Source: Lindgomyces ingoldianus (lineage: Eukaryota; Ascomycota; Dothideomycetes; Pleosporales; Lindgomycetaceae). Taken from it: 64,000 bases of DNA. Location: contig NW_022985186.1 of the NCBI RefSeq assembly GCF_010093535.1, positions 358,949-422,948 of the forward strand, given 5' to 3'. Of this stretch, positions 10,799 to 21,400 are shown one piece after another (positions within the stretch are counted from its first letter, which is position 1; each line of letters opens with the position of its first letter). The notes under the pieces were generated by a model. That model was not told the DNA's origin, ran no database searches, and saw only the letters and a program-made list of their open reading frames with translations. The position numbers and the translations under genes were made by a program.

Positions 10799-12662
10799 AC
10801 GTACCTAACAGGTTAGCTGGCCACACAGGTTGGCCGGCTACTTTTGCTAAGCCCCTACTAAAACTACCCTATTCTAGCGCAAAACAGCCTACTTTAGCCC
10901 TATATAAAGTAATACAACACAAGATATTATTTAGAGTCTACTTTTACTACTTTCTTATATATATGTAAGTTATGCCTAGTTTAATTACACTACTTATATT
11001 GCCTTTAACTTAGCTTACTTTCTTTAGCGCGCATCTGCGTCTTTAGCTTTTTTTATTACTACGCGCTTTAAACTCCTTTAAAGGAGTTAGACAAGCCCTA
11101 TCTTTAACTATTAAAGTCTTGTTTGCCTAAATCTACTTTCTTTTATGTAATCTATATTATGTAGCAGCCTTATTTACTACTTAAAGCTTTATAATCTCTT
11201 TTTACACTAACACTAGCTTATGTGTAATAATTGCTGCTCTCTTTAAAACTTTTTTAAAAGCTTTTACTATAGACGTTAGTAAGCTATTTACATGCTTTTA
11301 AATTTTTACCTTTATAAGCATTAATTATAACTTAAATTTAAAAGTATTACTTAGGGTTTATAACTGCTAGAGATTATTATTAATAAGTAGTAGTAGTAAT
11401 AAAGTACATAACTAGATGTTAAGGGCTATTTTAACCTATTCTAGGTTAAATAGGACTAAACTAGCGCCTTAAAACCCTTTTTAAATATTACTAAAAGTAA
11501 TTACTACATTATAGGCGTGTATAAAGCATAGTAGAAACTTAAGTTTTATAATATAAGTAATCTAGTTATGTATAAGATCTTTAGCTTAGCGCCTATACAC
11601 CTTCTTTAGAGAGGTAAAACAACCTATATTAAAAGGCTATAAAAAGTGTAATAAGTGTAAAAGTATATAAATAGTAATAATTTTATTCTTCTTATAGTAC
11701 TACTAAAAATTAAGTAAGTTATAGCTTTTATAGCTGTTAATAATAAAAAGCTAATAAGTGCTTATAACCTTTTTATTTATATGCTTATTAAAGTGCTTTA
11801 ACTACTACAGCTTAAGCTTATTTATTATCTAGCTGTTTTTAGAGACTATAATAACCTAGTTCTAAGGCAGATTCTCTTTTTTATGCTAGGCAGAGAAGTA
11901 ATAGCAGCCTTTAAAGATAATAAAAAGTAAAATAGTCTACTTTATTATGTTAATACTTTAGATAACTATTATCTACTTTTTATTACCTTACTATATTACC
12001 TTTAGCTGTTTTTATCTTTTTAAAGCTATAACAACTACTCTAGTTAATATCTAGCCTATTATAAAGCCTAACTTATTAAAGTTATATGTGTCTTTATTTT
12101 AGATACTATACTTAGCTTTTATATAAGCTACTAGGCAAAACTAGCTTTAAATAACTTTTAGATCCTTATAAAGTGCTCTTTTATAATTATACCTATAATT
12201 AAACTTCATTATAAACTTAAAGCAGTGCTTAACCTACATACTAGGCTAGTTTAAGCTAACCTAGCCTAGATTACACTCTGCGCGCAAGGAATTAGCTATA
12301 TTAGCTACAGCTGCAAGCCTAGAGAGAAATCTATGTGTAATAAGCTTAAGTATGTACTTAATAACTACCTTTGTTTTAAGCTTAGTTAGATTTTTTAATT
12401 TAAGCTAGTATTCTACTTATAAAGGCTGTCTAGCGCGTTAATTGCTTAGTGTTGTATAAAAAACATTATAAATAGCTATAGTGCATTATAAAAAAAGTTT
12501 TAAGTCTTATTTAAAAGCTTAAAAAGTAAGCTGTATTTAATGTTCTTTAGAAGATTTAATCTAGTGTTGTTGTTAAGGCATTATGTAGATAGGTAGAGTG
12601 TGGTAGGGGCTTAGCAAAAGTGGCTAGCCAACCTGTGTGGCCAGCGAACCTGTTAGGTACGT
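10799..12662 (-). mobile_element. Pogo/Fot1-like transposon, copy C (1864 bp)
   Basis: Ends ACGTACCTAACAGGTTAGCT and its inverse, flanked by TA (10797-10798, 12663-12664). The interior encodes a decayed transposase on the minus strand, unlike the short copies A, B and D. The uninterrupted target (CTTATATTTATT) can be read in the inverted Copia copy near 14790. The outer ~40 bp differ from those of copies A, B, D and E (GGTTAGCTGGCCACACAGG in place of GCGAGTTGCTCACACACC), so it is a distinct subfamily. Confidence 0.9.
11000..12050 (-). pseudogene. Pogo-family (DDE_1) transposase relic
   Basis: On the minus strand, fragments in order match the second half of fungal pogo/Fot1 transposases. They are a DSYESH-like catalytic block (about 11740), a HFLQPFNIGCF stretch (from HLLQPLDVGCF; about 11620), a GASLVLFNLE stretch (from GAGLVPFNPE; about 11450) and a basic coiled C-terminal tail with KRAAI...HKRK (about 11280-11130). 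Every frame has many TAG/TAA from Gln/Trp codons and some frame jumps. The N-terminal DNA-binding half is not recognisable. Confidence 0.65.
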
Positions 12663-12860
12663 TATTTATTAAATATAAAGGTGTCTTTTTTTACTTACTA
12701 GTGTAAAGTGTGCTTTTAGATTACTAACGCTTATATACTACATTTCTACACTTAGACTTAGAAGAGCTTTAGTATGCGCACACAAGACACCTAAGCTCTA
12801 CAGCTCTATAGGCTCTAGTTAAAAGCGCAAAGAATATATAAATAATAAGTACAAACCAAG

Positions 12861-13057
12861 TGTCGCGTATACTGAGAGCCTTGGCTGGGGCTCAGAGCCT
12901 GGGACTGGGGCTCAGAGCCTGGGACGCAGCTCGGGATCTGGAGATATTATGTTCCGAAGCTCGGTGTATATAAGGAGAGCCCTCAGCTCTCTTAGATAGC
13001 AGAGTCACTTCATCCGATCTTCTGAACAGCTACTGCCAGGCTGTTTTATCCTCTACA
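12861..13057 (+). mobile_element. Copia LTR, 197 bp, well preserved
   Basis: TGTCGCG...CTCTACA with a TATATAAGG box near 12967. It has two copies of the 20-bp unit GGGACTGGGGCTCAGAGCCT. It is clearly less mutated than its partner at 8970-9166, which is odd if both came from one insertion. Confidence 0.85.
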
Positions 13058-13187
13058 TAAACTTTATAATTATTTTTTATTTAGCTTTTTCTATAGTTTT
13101 ATTTAGCTTATAAGTGTATAGTAGAATGCTTTTAATATTAATTCTAAATTCTTTTACGTAAAGCTTATACTTCAACTTTTTATGCTA

Positions 13188-14285
13188 ACGTACTTCACAG
13201 GCGAGTTACTTACACACCTAAGTTGCTTACTTTTACTAAAACTCTACTAAACTACTCTTTTTACACTAATGTATTTCTAACAATACTACTTAAACACGCT
13301 AAAAGAATGTTAGATATAGCTTATACTCTAAGCTTTTAAATAAGACATAAAACTTTTAAAAAAATACTATAGCTATGTATAAAGTCTTTTAAAAGATAAT
13401 AAATAACTATAGCGCTAGACACCTTTTATAAGCTAATTCTATAGCTAACTTATAAAGGCTAGGTAATAATAAAAAGTAGGTAGTTATTAAAACTATACTT
13501 AAGCTATATACATAAAAAACTTTCTTTTAAATAGCATTTATAGCTAATATAGCTAATTCTTTACGCGCTAAGTATAATCTAGCCTATATTAGCATAAACT
13601 AGCCTAGTATGTTTAAGAAGTGTTATTTAAAGCTTAAAGTAACATTTAAGCATAGTATAACTATAAAAGAGCTTTTTATAAAAGTTCTAGAGTAATTTAA
13701 AGCAGGTTTAGCCTTATAAAGAATATTAAAGCTAAGTATAGCATTTAAAATAATAACATGTATAACTTTAGTAAAATAAGCTTTATTATAGGCTAAATAT
13801 TTATTAACTATACTTATACTTAAAACTTTACTTTAAGCTTTAAATAACACTTTATAAATATACTAGGCTAGTTTATGCTTATATAGCCTAGATTATACTT
13901 AGCATGTAAAGAATTAGCTATATTAGCTATAAATACTATTTAAAAGGAAAAATTTTATATATGTAGCTTAAGTATAGTCTTAATAATTACCTACTTCTTA
14001 TTATTACCTAGCCTTTATAAGTTAGCTATAAAATTAACTTATAAAAGTTATCTAGTTCTGTAGTTATTTATTATCTTTTAAAAAACTTTATATATAGCTG
14101 CAGCACATTTTTTTAAAAGTTTTATGTCTTATTTAAAAGCTTAAAGTATAAGCTATATCTAAAGTTTTTTTTAGTGTATCTAAGTAGTGTTGTTAGGAAT
14201 ACATTAGTGTAGAAAGAGTAGTTTAGTAAGGTTTTAGTATAAGTAAGTAACTTAGGTGTGTAAGCAACTTGCCTGTAAAGTACAT
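13188..14285. mobile_element. Pogo-type MITE, copy D (1098 bp)
   Basis: Starts ACGTACTTCACAGGCGAGTT, with TA on each side (13186-13187, 14286-14287). The right terminal ACGT has become ACAT (one C-to-T change read on the other strand). Long inverted arms match A and B. No coding capacity. Confidence 0.9.
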
Positions 14286-15728
14286 TAAGAGAGTGTAGTA
14301 GTGTTATTATTTTACGATATCTTACTAATCTAAAGCTTATATTAATTAAACACTATGCTTATAAAGTTTTTTATTACTTTTTAAATTTCTAAAAGTGTAT
14401 TTACTTAAAGAGAGTATAAAAAGATTTTACTACTATATTTATTTTTAATAATTATTATCTATGAAGCTCTGCTACACTCTAATAGCATATTAAACATGTT
14501 CTATGTAATTCTCTAGAATAGGTAAAAAGCTTACTCTTTTAGTCTTTTTAATATAACCTACTTAGCGTATGTTATTACGTAGTGCTTATAGTGTACTTAC
14601 ACTATACTTATTATTTATATATTGTTTACACTTTAACTAGAGCCTATAAAGCTTTAGAGCCTAGGTGTCCTGTGTGCGCATACTAAAGCTCTTTTAAGTC
14701 TATGTGTAGAAATGTAGTTTATAAGTGTTAATATTTTAAAAGCATACTTTACACTAGTAAGTAGAAAAAGATAGCTTTATATTTAATAAATATAAGGTTA
14801 TGTTCTTAGTAAAGTGTTATAAGTACCTTATTTTTTTTAGTGTGCTTATGTGTAGTGTATAGTTAAGTTTTAAATACTATAGTCTTTTTTCTTTTAAATA
14901 AGCTTCTAAGATAATATTAACATAAATCTTTTTTACTATAACTACTTTTTATAGTATAAGATCTTCTGTGCGCTTTTTTTTATACTTTTTTAACACTTTT
15001 TTAAGCTTTTTAGTTTCTATTTTCTAGATTAAAAACAACTAAGTGCTAGCTTTTACTATATATAAATTTTAAGCTTTTTTAAATAACTTAAGTATAAGTA
15101 GCTTTATACTATTTACTAAGTGCATAGCACTCTTATTGTCTAAAATTATACTTATAAAAAGTAAGCAAGTGTTAAAATTTATAGTTATATGTATTTTTAG
15201 TTTTACTAAAAGCGCTAAGTTAATAAGTGTAGTAATAATGCTTTTTAAAAATGCTAGTTTATTTAATTCTTTAATAGCTTTTAAAGTAAAAAAGCCTCTA
15301 TCTAAAATTACGTAGCTTTTTTTAAGTAGTATAGCTTTTACTTTTTTAGGCTATACTTACTTAAGCCCTTTAAAAAAATTTTAGTGTGTAGTTTTACTAA
15401 GCTTTTTTTAGCTTTTTAGTAACTACTAATATAAGATCTTTACAGTCTACTACTTTTTATAAATAAAGAGATTACTCTAAAGCTCTGTATAAGCATAAGT
15501 AGCCTAATTAAGCTAAAATAGATTAGGCTAAATTATTATCTAATTATCTGCTAAGTGTTATAAATATACCTATGCCTTAGTTACTTATGTGTAAAAAGTG
15601 CTTTTAAAGCATTATTAAAAAAATTTTACTAATTTTTTAAATTATTAAAAGTTTTTACTAAGTGCGCTAGCCTTTATAACCCTCTAGTGCATAAAGCGCG
15701 CCTAGTCTAGTGCAAGCTTTAGAGCTAG

Positions 15729-15943
15729 TGTGACAGCTGCTGCAAGCAGAGCTAGCTGCAGGTCACATGACTACAAGGTAGCCTTGCAAGGCGCTAGCCT
15801 ATAGAGGCCTAGCGCCTCCACAGTTACCTCCTTACGCCTGCGCACCTTGTATCTACCTTTCTTCTCCATCCTAGTGTAGCTGAAATAGAGCCGACATACT
15901 CCATTAATACTCTACAATGCGAGAGCCTAAGCCAGTCTTCACA
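15729..15943. mobile_element. Solo LTR, 215 bp, TSD GCTAG
   Basis: TGTGACAGCTGC...GTCTTCACA, flanked by GCTAG (15724-15728, 15944-15948). The parallel Copia copy near 9855 lacks exactly this segment and has one GCTAG-equivalent, so the insertion and its duplication are directly proven. It is much less RIP-mutated than the surrounding Copia sequence, so it is a young insertion or escaped as a single copy. Confidence 0.88.
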
Positions 15944-16669
15944 GCTAGGGTGTTTAGAAAGTCTTGTGCAGCTAGCTAGCCTTCTATGTTAAGAATTTTA
16001 TAAGTTTTTACTTTAGTCTATAAAAAGTGCTACTACTAGTACTAAGCTTTTAAAGTTATAGTGCTATACTTTACTTTAGTAAAGTTAGCTTTATACTTTA
16101 CTTATATAAGATTTTTTATGCTTATGTTTATTAGTGCTAGCTTTTATTTTAAAGCTTATATAAGTGCTTATAAAGTAGATTAGTTCTTTAATACAAGCTA
16201 TATTATTATAAGTCTAAGAAGCTCTAGTATAATAGTTGCATTAGCTTAGTTCTATATTATCTAAAAATACGTTATATAAAAAGCCTAGTTACTTAATTTA
16301 ACTTAGTACTTAGTAATATTAGTCTAGTATTATATGTTAGCTTTTTTTAAGAGGTTCTTAGCAGTAATTACTTTAAGTGTAGGCATTTTTAAAGCGCTGT
16401 CTATAGAATTTAGAGCGTCTAGTCTATCTAGATTAATTATGTTCTATAGGTTTTTGCTAAGAGTATAGAACTAGAGCTAGATAAACTAAAGAGGCTAGCT
16501 TGCGTAGTCCTTAAGCTAGTACACTCTTGTTAGAAAAGAAGCATCTTAATTAGCTATAACATAGGCTTTAAAGGTAATAAAAATAAGTAAGAATAAAAAA
16601 TAAAGCTTCTAAATAGCTTTTACTAGCACTATAGTTATATAAAAAAAATTATCCTAGGTTCTTAAAGCG

Positions 16670-16682
16670 CTAGGCCTATAAC
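16670..16682 (-). promoter_or_regulatory. Primer-binding site, half tRNA-iMet type
   Basis: GTTATAGGCCTAG on the minus strand, directly after the 217-bp LTR. Confidence 0.7.
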
Positions 16683-16907
16683 TGTAGAGGATAAAATAGC
16701 CTAGCAGTAGCTGTTTAGAAGATTAGATAAAGTAACTCTGCTATCTAAAAGAGCTAAAGGCTCTCCTTATATACACTAAGCTTTAGAACATAATATCTCT
16801 AGATCCCGAGCTGGGTCCCAGGCCCGAAGCCCCAGTCCCAGGCCCTAAGCCCCAGTCCCAGGCTCTGAGCCCCAGCCAAGGCTCTCAGTATACGCGACAA
16901 AAAGTGT

Positions 16908-17215
16908 GCTAAGGTAGAAACCTAGAGACTACTAATAACTTATTAGGATTAGAGACAACTACTAATGCCAACCTTTAACTACTCTTAGACTCTAGTATAA
17001 AGTTTGCAACACACTCTAGCTGCAGCTAAGGCAAGATGCCTGCTACTAGAGCTAAATAACTACTAACCTTAATAGCTAAACCCTTTTTTATAGAACTTAA
17101 AGCTAAAAACTTACTAGATTTAAAGTTAAACTATAGTAATATAGCCTTAGAGAACTAAGTTACTTAATTAAGAGCATAAATTAAATAGCTAACTAGATTA
17201 AAAACTATTGGTTTT
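16908..17215 (+). repeat. Dispersed ~310-bp repeat, copy 1
   Basis: Matches 44638-44945 in the same orientation with scattered transitions (from GCTAAGGTAGAAACC to AACTAGATTAAAAACTAT). No ends, duplication or coding frame identified. It is probably an internal piece of a transposon not otherwise seen here. Confidence 0.7.
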
Positions 17216-17397
17216 AAAAACTAAAACCTACTCTCACATTAGAACCATGGCTCTTTACAGACTAGGATGAAGGTTAGGATAGCCTCTTAACGTCACGCAT
17301 ATTGGACACTAAGTCTCCTAGAAGGTTTCAGTGATAACTCGCCCGCCAGAATAGGCCCTTGTAATGAGACGAGGGGATTCCAGGGTCATCAACTATA
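17216..17397. other. Normal-composition remnant between repeats
   Basis: From about 17235 to 17395 the sequence keeps CpA, CpG and TpG dinucleotides, unlike both neighbours. It is probably pre-insertion single-copy DNA next to the large TIR element. No gene visible. Confidence 0.5.
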
Positions 17398-18497
17398 TCT
17401 ATTGTGTGCAAAAATCGGGAAATTTCTTAGCGTTCCTTAGATCTTTTTTTCCCCCACTAAAATTGTATAGAAGATTAGAATCTTAATAGAATTTCTAATA
17501 TATTAACAAATAACAATTAGATTAGCCCTAGGTAGGTTAAAGCCTTTAGTTTGTATAGAGAAGCGCCTATACTAACTTTTTTAGGAGTAATAACGTGTTT
17601 ATTTACAATATATTACGCTTATAGCGTCTTTATTCTTCCTAGCTAGCTCTAATTACCCTAATATCTTAAACTAAGCACTTAAGGGCTTAATAATTGCGTT
17701 TGTATAAACATCTATTAGTTTCTCCTACTTAGATAGCCTAGAACTGCAATTGCTAATTATAAAGGTTGTTCTCTTTACATAGTTTATAATGTAAAGAATA
17801 ATCTTAAGGCTTATAGCAGCGTTTATAAGCTACCTACTATAAAGCTTAGAAGACTTTCTAAAATTAGTAATAAAAATAGCAAAGCTCTGTTTAAGAAGTT
17901 AATCTACAGTAGATAGAGATACTAGAACAAACAAGCCTATTAGCTATAGATAAAAAGAGGCGTAAACGTTAATAAATCTACAATCTTCTGTTACCTTACC
18001 TAGTATAGATAAAGTAGGTGTACCTTACAGCCTTTCTTATAGGCTTATAATAAGGAGCTTTAAAATCTCTACTGTTACTCTCTTTGTTAGTTTACATAAG
18101 ATAATTTAGTGTTTTTTAATAAGTTTATTTTTAACAAGAAAACTAGCTAGCAGCATAAGGCTTATAGGCCTGTAGGCTATAAAAGTTAATATACTTAGAA
18201 TATAAGGCGCAGGAAGACGTAGGCTATCCTCCTAGCCTATACAGTAAACAGATACCTGCCTTATATAGAGGTAAAAAAAAGATATTTTAATTATAAAAAG
18301 TTTATTAATTAGATTAAGCAGCGCCTTCTTTTTTTACTTTAAGCAACCTACAGAACCTAGCCTATAGTTATAGTCCTTAATAATGTCTTAATCTATTAGA
18401 ATAAAGCTGTTATAACCATTTTTAAGGCTACTAGCTACATTATCTGTTTCTTTCTACTATACTTACTTAACTATAATTTTATTAAGTTAACCTTTAG

Positions 18498-21400
18498 TGT
18501 TAAATAGGCTCTAACAGCTAGCTGCTTATAGTATAAGCACTTAAGTAGCAAGAGTAAGAGTGGTGTACAGTGTGCACAGCATATAAGGTAGGTAAGGTAA
18601 GAGCAACATGTTTCTAGTTCTATTACTCTTATCTTTTCTCTATATAAAGGAAAAAGGGGGATATTTAGATGTTTACGCACAGAGGTTTACGTACAAGTAT
18701 TATGTAACATAGATATGTAATTCTGCTTATGCGCAATTACTTATATCTAGGCTGCAATGCTGCTGCTGTGTATAGACACTAGCAACTTTTTTTTTTATCT
18801 AAAGAGTTACTTTTTATACGCGTTACTTTTCTTTTATCTATGTAAGTCTATCTAATTACATTCTGCCTTTTCTCTACCCTATTTGTTAGGACTTGCCCCT
18901 AGTAATGCTATGCGTTAGGATAGGCTAGTTACACTATATAAATAGCTTTTTTTTTCTTTATTCTTTACTTTCTAAGCTTTGCTGTACAATCCCCTAGTTC
19001 TTTTCTCTTTTTATATAGTGCTAGCAGTAACAAATTCTTATAATAAGAAAAATAAGTGCGTATAATAACAAAAAAATAAAAGAAATAGGCCTTATATAAA
19101 GGCGTTATTAGTTTAGTTAGTCTAGGGCATCTTTGCGCACAGGATCTAGCTAGTCTACAGATGCTTCTATCTAGACAAAGAGGCAGTTAGTTAGGACTAA
19201 TAATTAAAAAGCCTAATTTAGTGTTTTCTTTATACATACATTTACTAAGTTATTTTTACTATTAATTTACTTAATTTTAGTAATTTCCCTTTTTTTATAT
19301 AATTTATAAAGTAATATAATGTTAATTATAAGTTACTTTTTACTAGTAGTGCTTAGCTTAATAAGGTAATTATATAAAAACCTTAAATCTATGCAGATTA
19401 CTACTAAAATTAGTAGTAGTTTAAGTGTTTATATAATTTACTATAAAGTTATACTAAAAGTAATTATATTATTAAACCTTTTAACTATTCTATATAGTTT
19501 ACTAGTAAGAACACTTCTAGTTACTCTTTTACACTTAGTAGAATTTTAGTGTATAATATTACCTAGTATTTTAAAGTAGTTACTTTACTTTATATAGTTT
19601 TTATTACTTAATATAATTAAAAATTCTAGCTATAAGCTAAGGTTTTTATTATTAGTAAATAATTTATTTATAAAGATAAACAGCTTTACATAATTAAGCT
19701 ATAATAGTAAAAAAGTAAGACTACACTTACTATTATCTATTTACTATTAAATTTATGCGTTAAGTGTGTTAATATTATTATGTAAAAAGTCTATAGTTTA
19801 TATAGTAATAAATAAGTTAAATACTACCTCTAGTTAACATATAGATGTAATGTATACCTTTTTTACATATTACTTAATATATTATTATGCAGCATTTTTG
19901 TTTTTTAAGTTAATTATATAAAAGTAGCTTACTTATCTCTTTTAAGTAAGAACTACTATGTTATGTATAAGTTTAATTTTTTTACTATTAAACTTAATAA
20001 GCTGCTTTTCTACTAAAATAGCTTTACTTTTTATATAAAACTTTACTTTTTATAGTTTCTTTTTTTCTTTTTACATAAAATCTTTTATTATAATGCTTAA
20101 AGTGTTATCTATTTATAGGCTAGTAATACTAAAAGTGTGCTCTTCTTTATTAGTAATTAAAAAGTAGAGGTTATATAAAAAAATGTGCATACATAGCTTT
20201 TTTTATAGTAGTTATAGTATATTTTAAACTAATATAGTCTTAATTTAGCAGCTCTATACAAGGGTTATATAACCTAGAGTATTATATTTAGTAGAAAGCT
20301 CTAGCGCATCTTCTTTAGTAGCTTTATGTATAGCGTGCGCATAAGCTTATTTATTAATTAGATATATACTTATATAATATTATATAGTTTAAAATGTATT
20401 TTATATATAGCTCTTAAGCTTACTTTTATAGCTAAGAGTAGTCTTTAGCTTATTTTTTAAATAGTTAGTAATTAAGTAAAAAAAAAAAATTTCTTTATCT
20501 AAGTAGCTAGTAAACACTAGGCAGAATTTCTTATATAGTTAAGTTGTTTTACTTTTTACTTTTTATATAAAGTAAAAGTTAAAAATCTAACTTTTATACT
20601 TTATTAAATTATACACTATAACCTTAAAAGTGCTATTAGTAATTAAAGTGTCTATTTTTATATAGTCTAATTTCTTAAATAGTTTTTTAAGTGTAGTAAT
20701 TACACTATCTATATAAAGCTTAATAAATAAGGCCTAATTATTTTTTTAAGTTAAAAATACCTAGTCTAGACTTTATGTAAGTTTCTTTTACTTTTTACTT
20801 CTTCTAGTATCTATATTTTCTTTTTACACTAGTACAGCATTACTATCTTAAGAGGCTTAGTTTATAGTAGGCTTTAGTTCTACCTTTATAATATTTTTAT
20901 AAAGCTATTTTTTTTCTTTTTTTTAAATTTTTTTTTACATAAAAATTAGTTTATCTAAGTTATTTATTATAAGTAAGTTATTTTTTTTCTTTTTTTTATA
21001 GTAGTTATAGTTTAACTTATATATATTAAAGCTTTAGTAAGCTATTTTTTTTTTAATAATAATATCTTTTCTTTTAATACTTTTAATTTTATATAGGCTA
21101 GTCTAGCTTTTTTTCTCTCTTTATACTATAATTTTTAAGCTAAGAGAGAGGTTAAGAACTTTATATGTTATAAAGCTATTATAAGTGTTAATTATATAAT
21201 TAATATTTACTTTTATATAGTTTTTTTAAAGTATCTTTATTACCTTTTATATAGCACTTGCTTATATAATAATGTTTAGTAATAGTAAAAAGTTTAAGTT
21301 AATTCTTAAGTATGCTTTAAAGACTAGTAGTGTGGGTACTAGACTGTGCAGGCTAGCTATGTTATTTAGAGCCTTAACTACTATCTATAGAATAGCCTTA

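Larger units (their letters stand above)
9167..12860 (+). pseudogene. Copia Gag-protease-pre-integrase relic (interrupted by pogo C)
   Basis: With stops read as Gln or Trp, one frame runs most of 9170-10796 and resumes at 12665-12860. It holds a Copia-type Gag (residue pattern around 9420-9950), and then a protease-like stretch near 10440-10720 with conserved spacing but a lost DSG. After the pogo insertion comes a pre-integrase segment around 12750-12840 that reads like LWH-x-RLGHLSSTALQALVK. The mirror copy on the minus strand (16682 down to 14288) has the same order, which supports the reading. All copies are dead. Confidence 0.6.
8970..13057 (+). mobile_element. Copia element with 197-bp LTRs, internally deleted, holding pogo copy C
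   Basis: LTRs at 8970-9166 and 12861-13057 are equal in length and orientation (TGTCGCG...CTCTACA). The interior carries Gag, protease and pre-integrase relics and then jumps straight into the 3' LTR, so integrase, RT and RNase H are missing. Pogo element C (10799-12662) sits inside. The flanks (GAAAT on the left, TAAAC on the right) are not a target duplication. The two LTRs may therefore not come from one insertion; recombination or deletion is likely. A half tRNA-iMet primer site follows the 5' LTR. Confidence 0.7.
13058..16899 (-). mobile_element. Second copy of the TGTCGCG Copia element, inverted and truncated
   Basis: Its 5' LTR (217 bp, three internal 20-bp units) is at 16683-16899. 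The interior runs down to about 13058 and mirrors 9167-10796 plus 12665-12860, then continues further into pre-integrase/integrase sequence. It carries two younger insertions, a solo LTR (15729-15943) and MITE D (13188-14285). The 3' LTR is absent; the plus-oriented LTR at 12861-13057 abuts its broken end. With the copy at 8970 it forms an inverted pair spanning about 8 kb. Confidence 0.75.

Noticed and set aside
18471..18680. Open frames repeated at 18471-18680, 25172-25417 and 53294-53506
   Set aside because: They are inside the 281-bp Copia LTRs; not separate genes.
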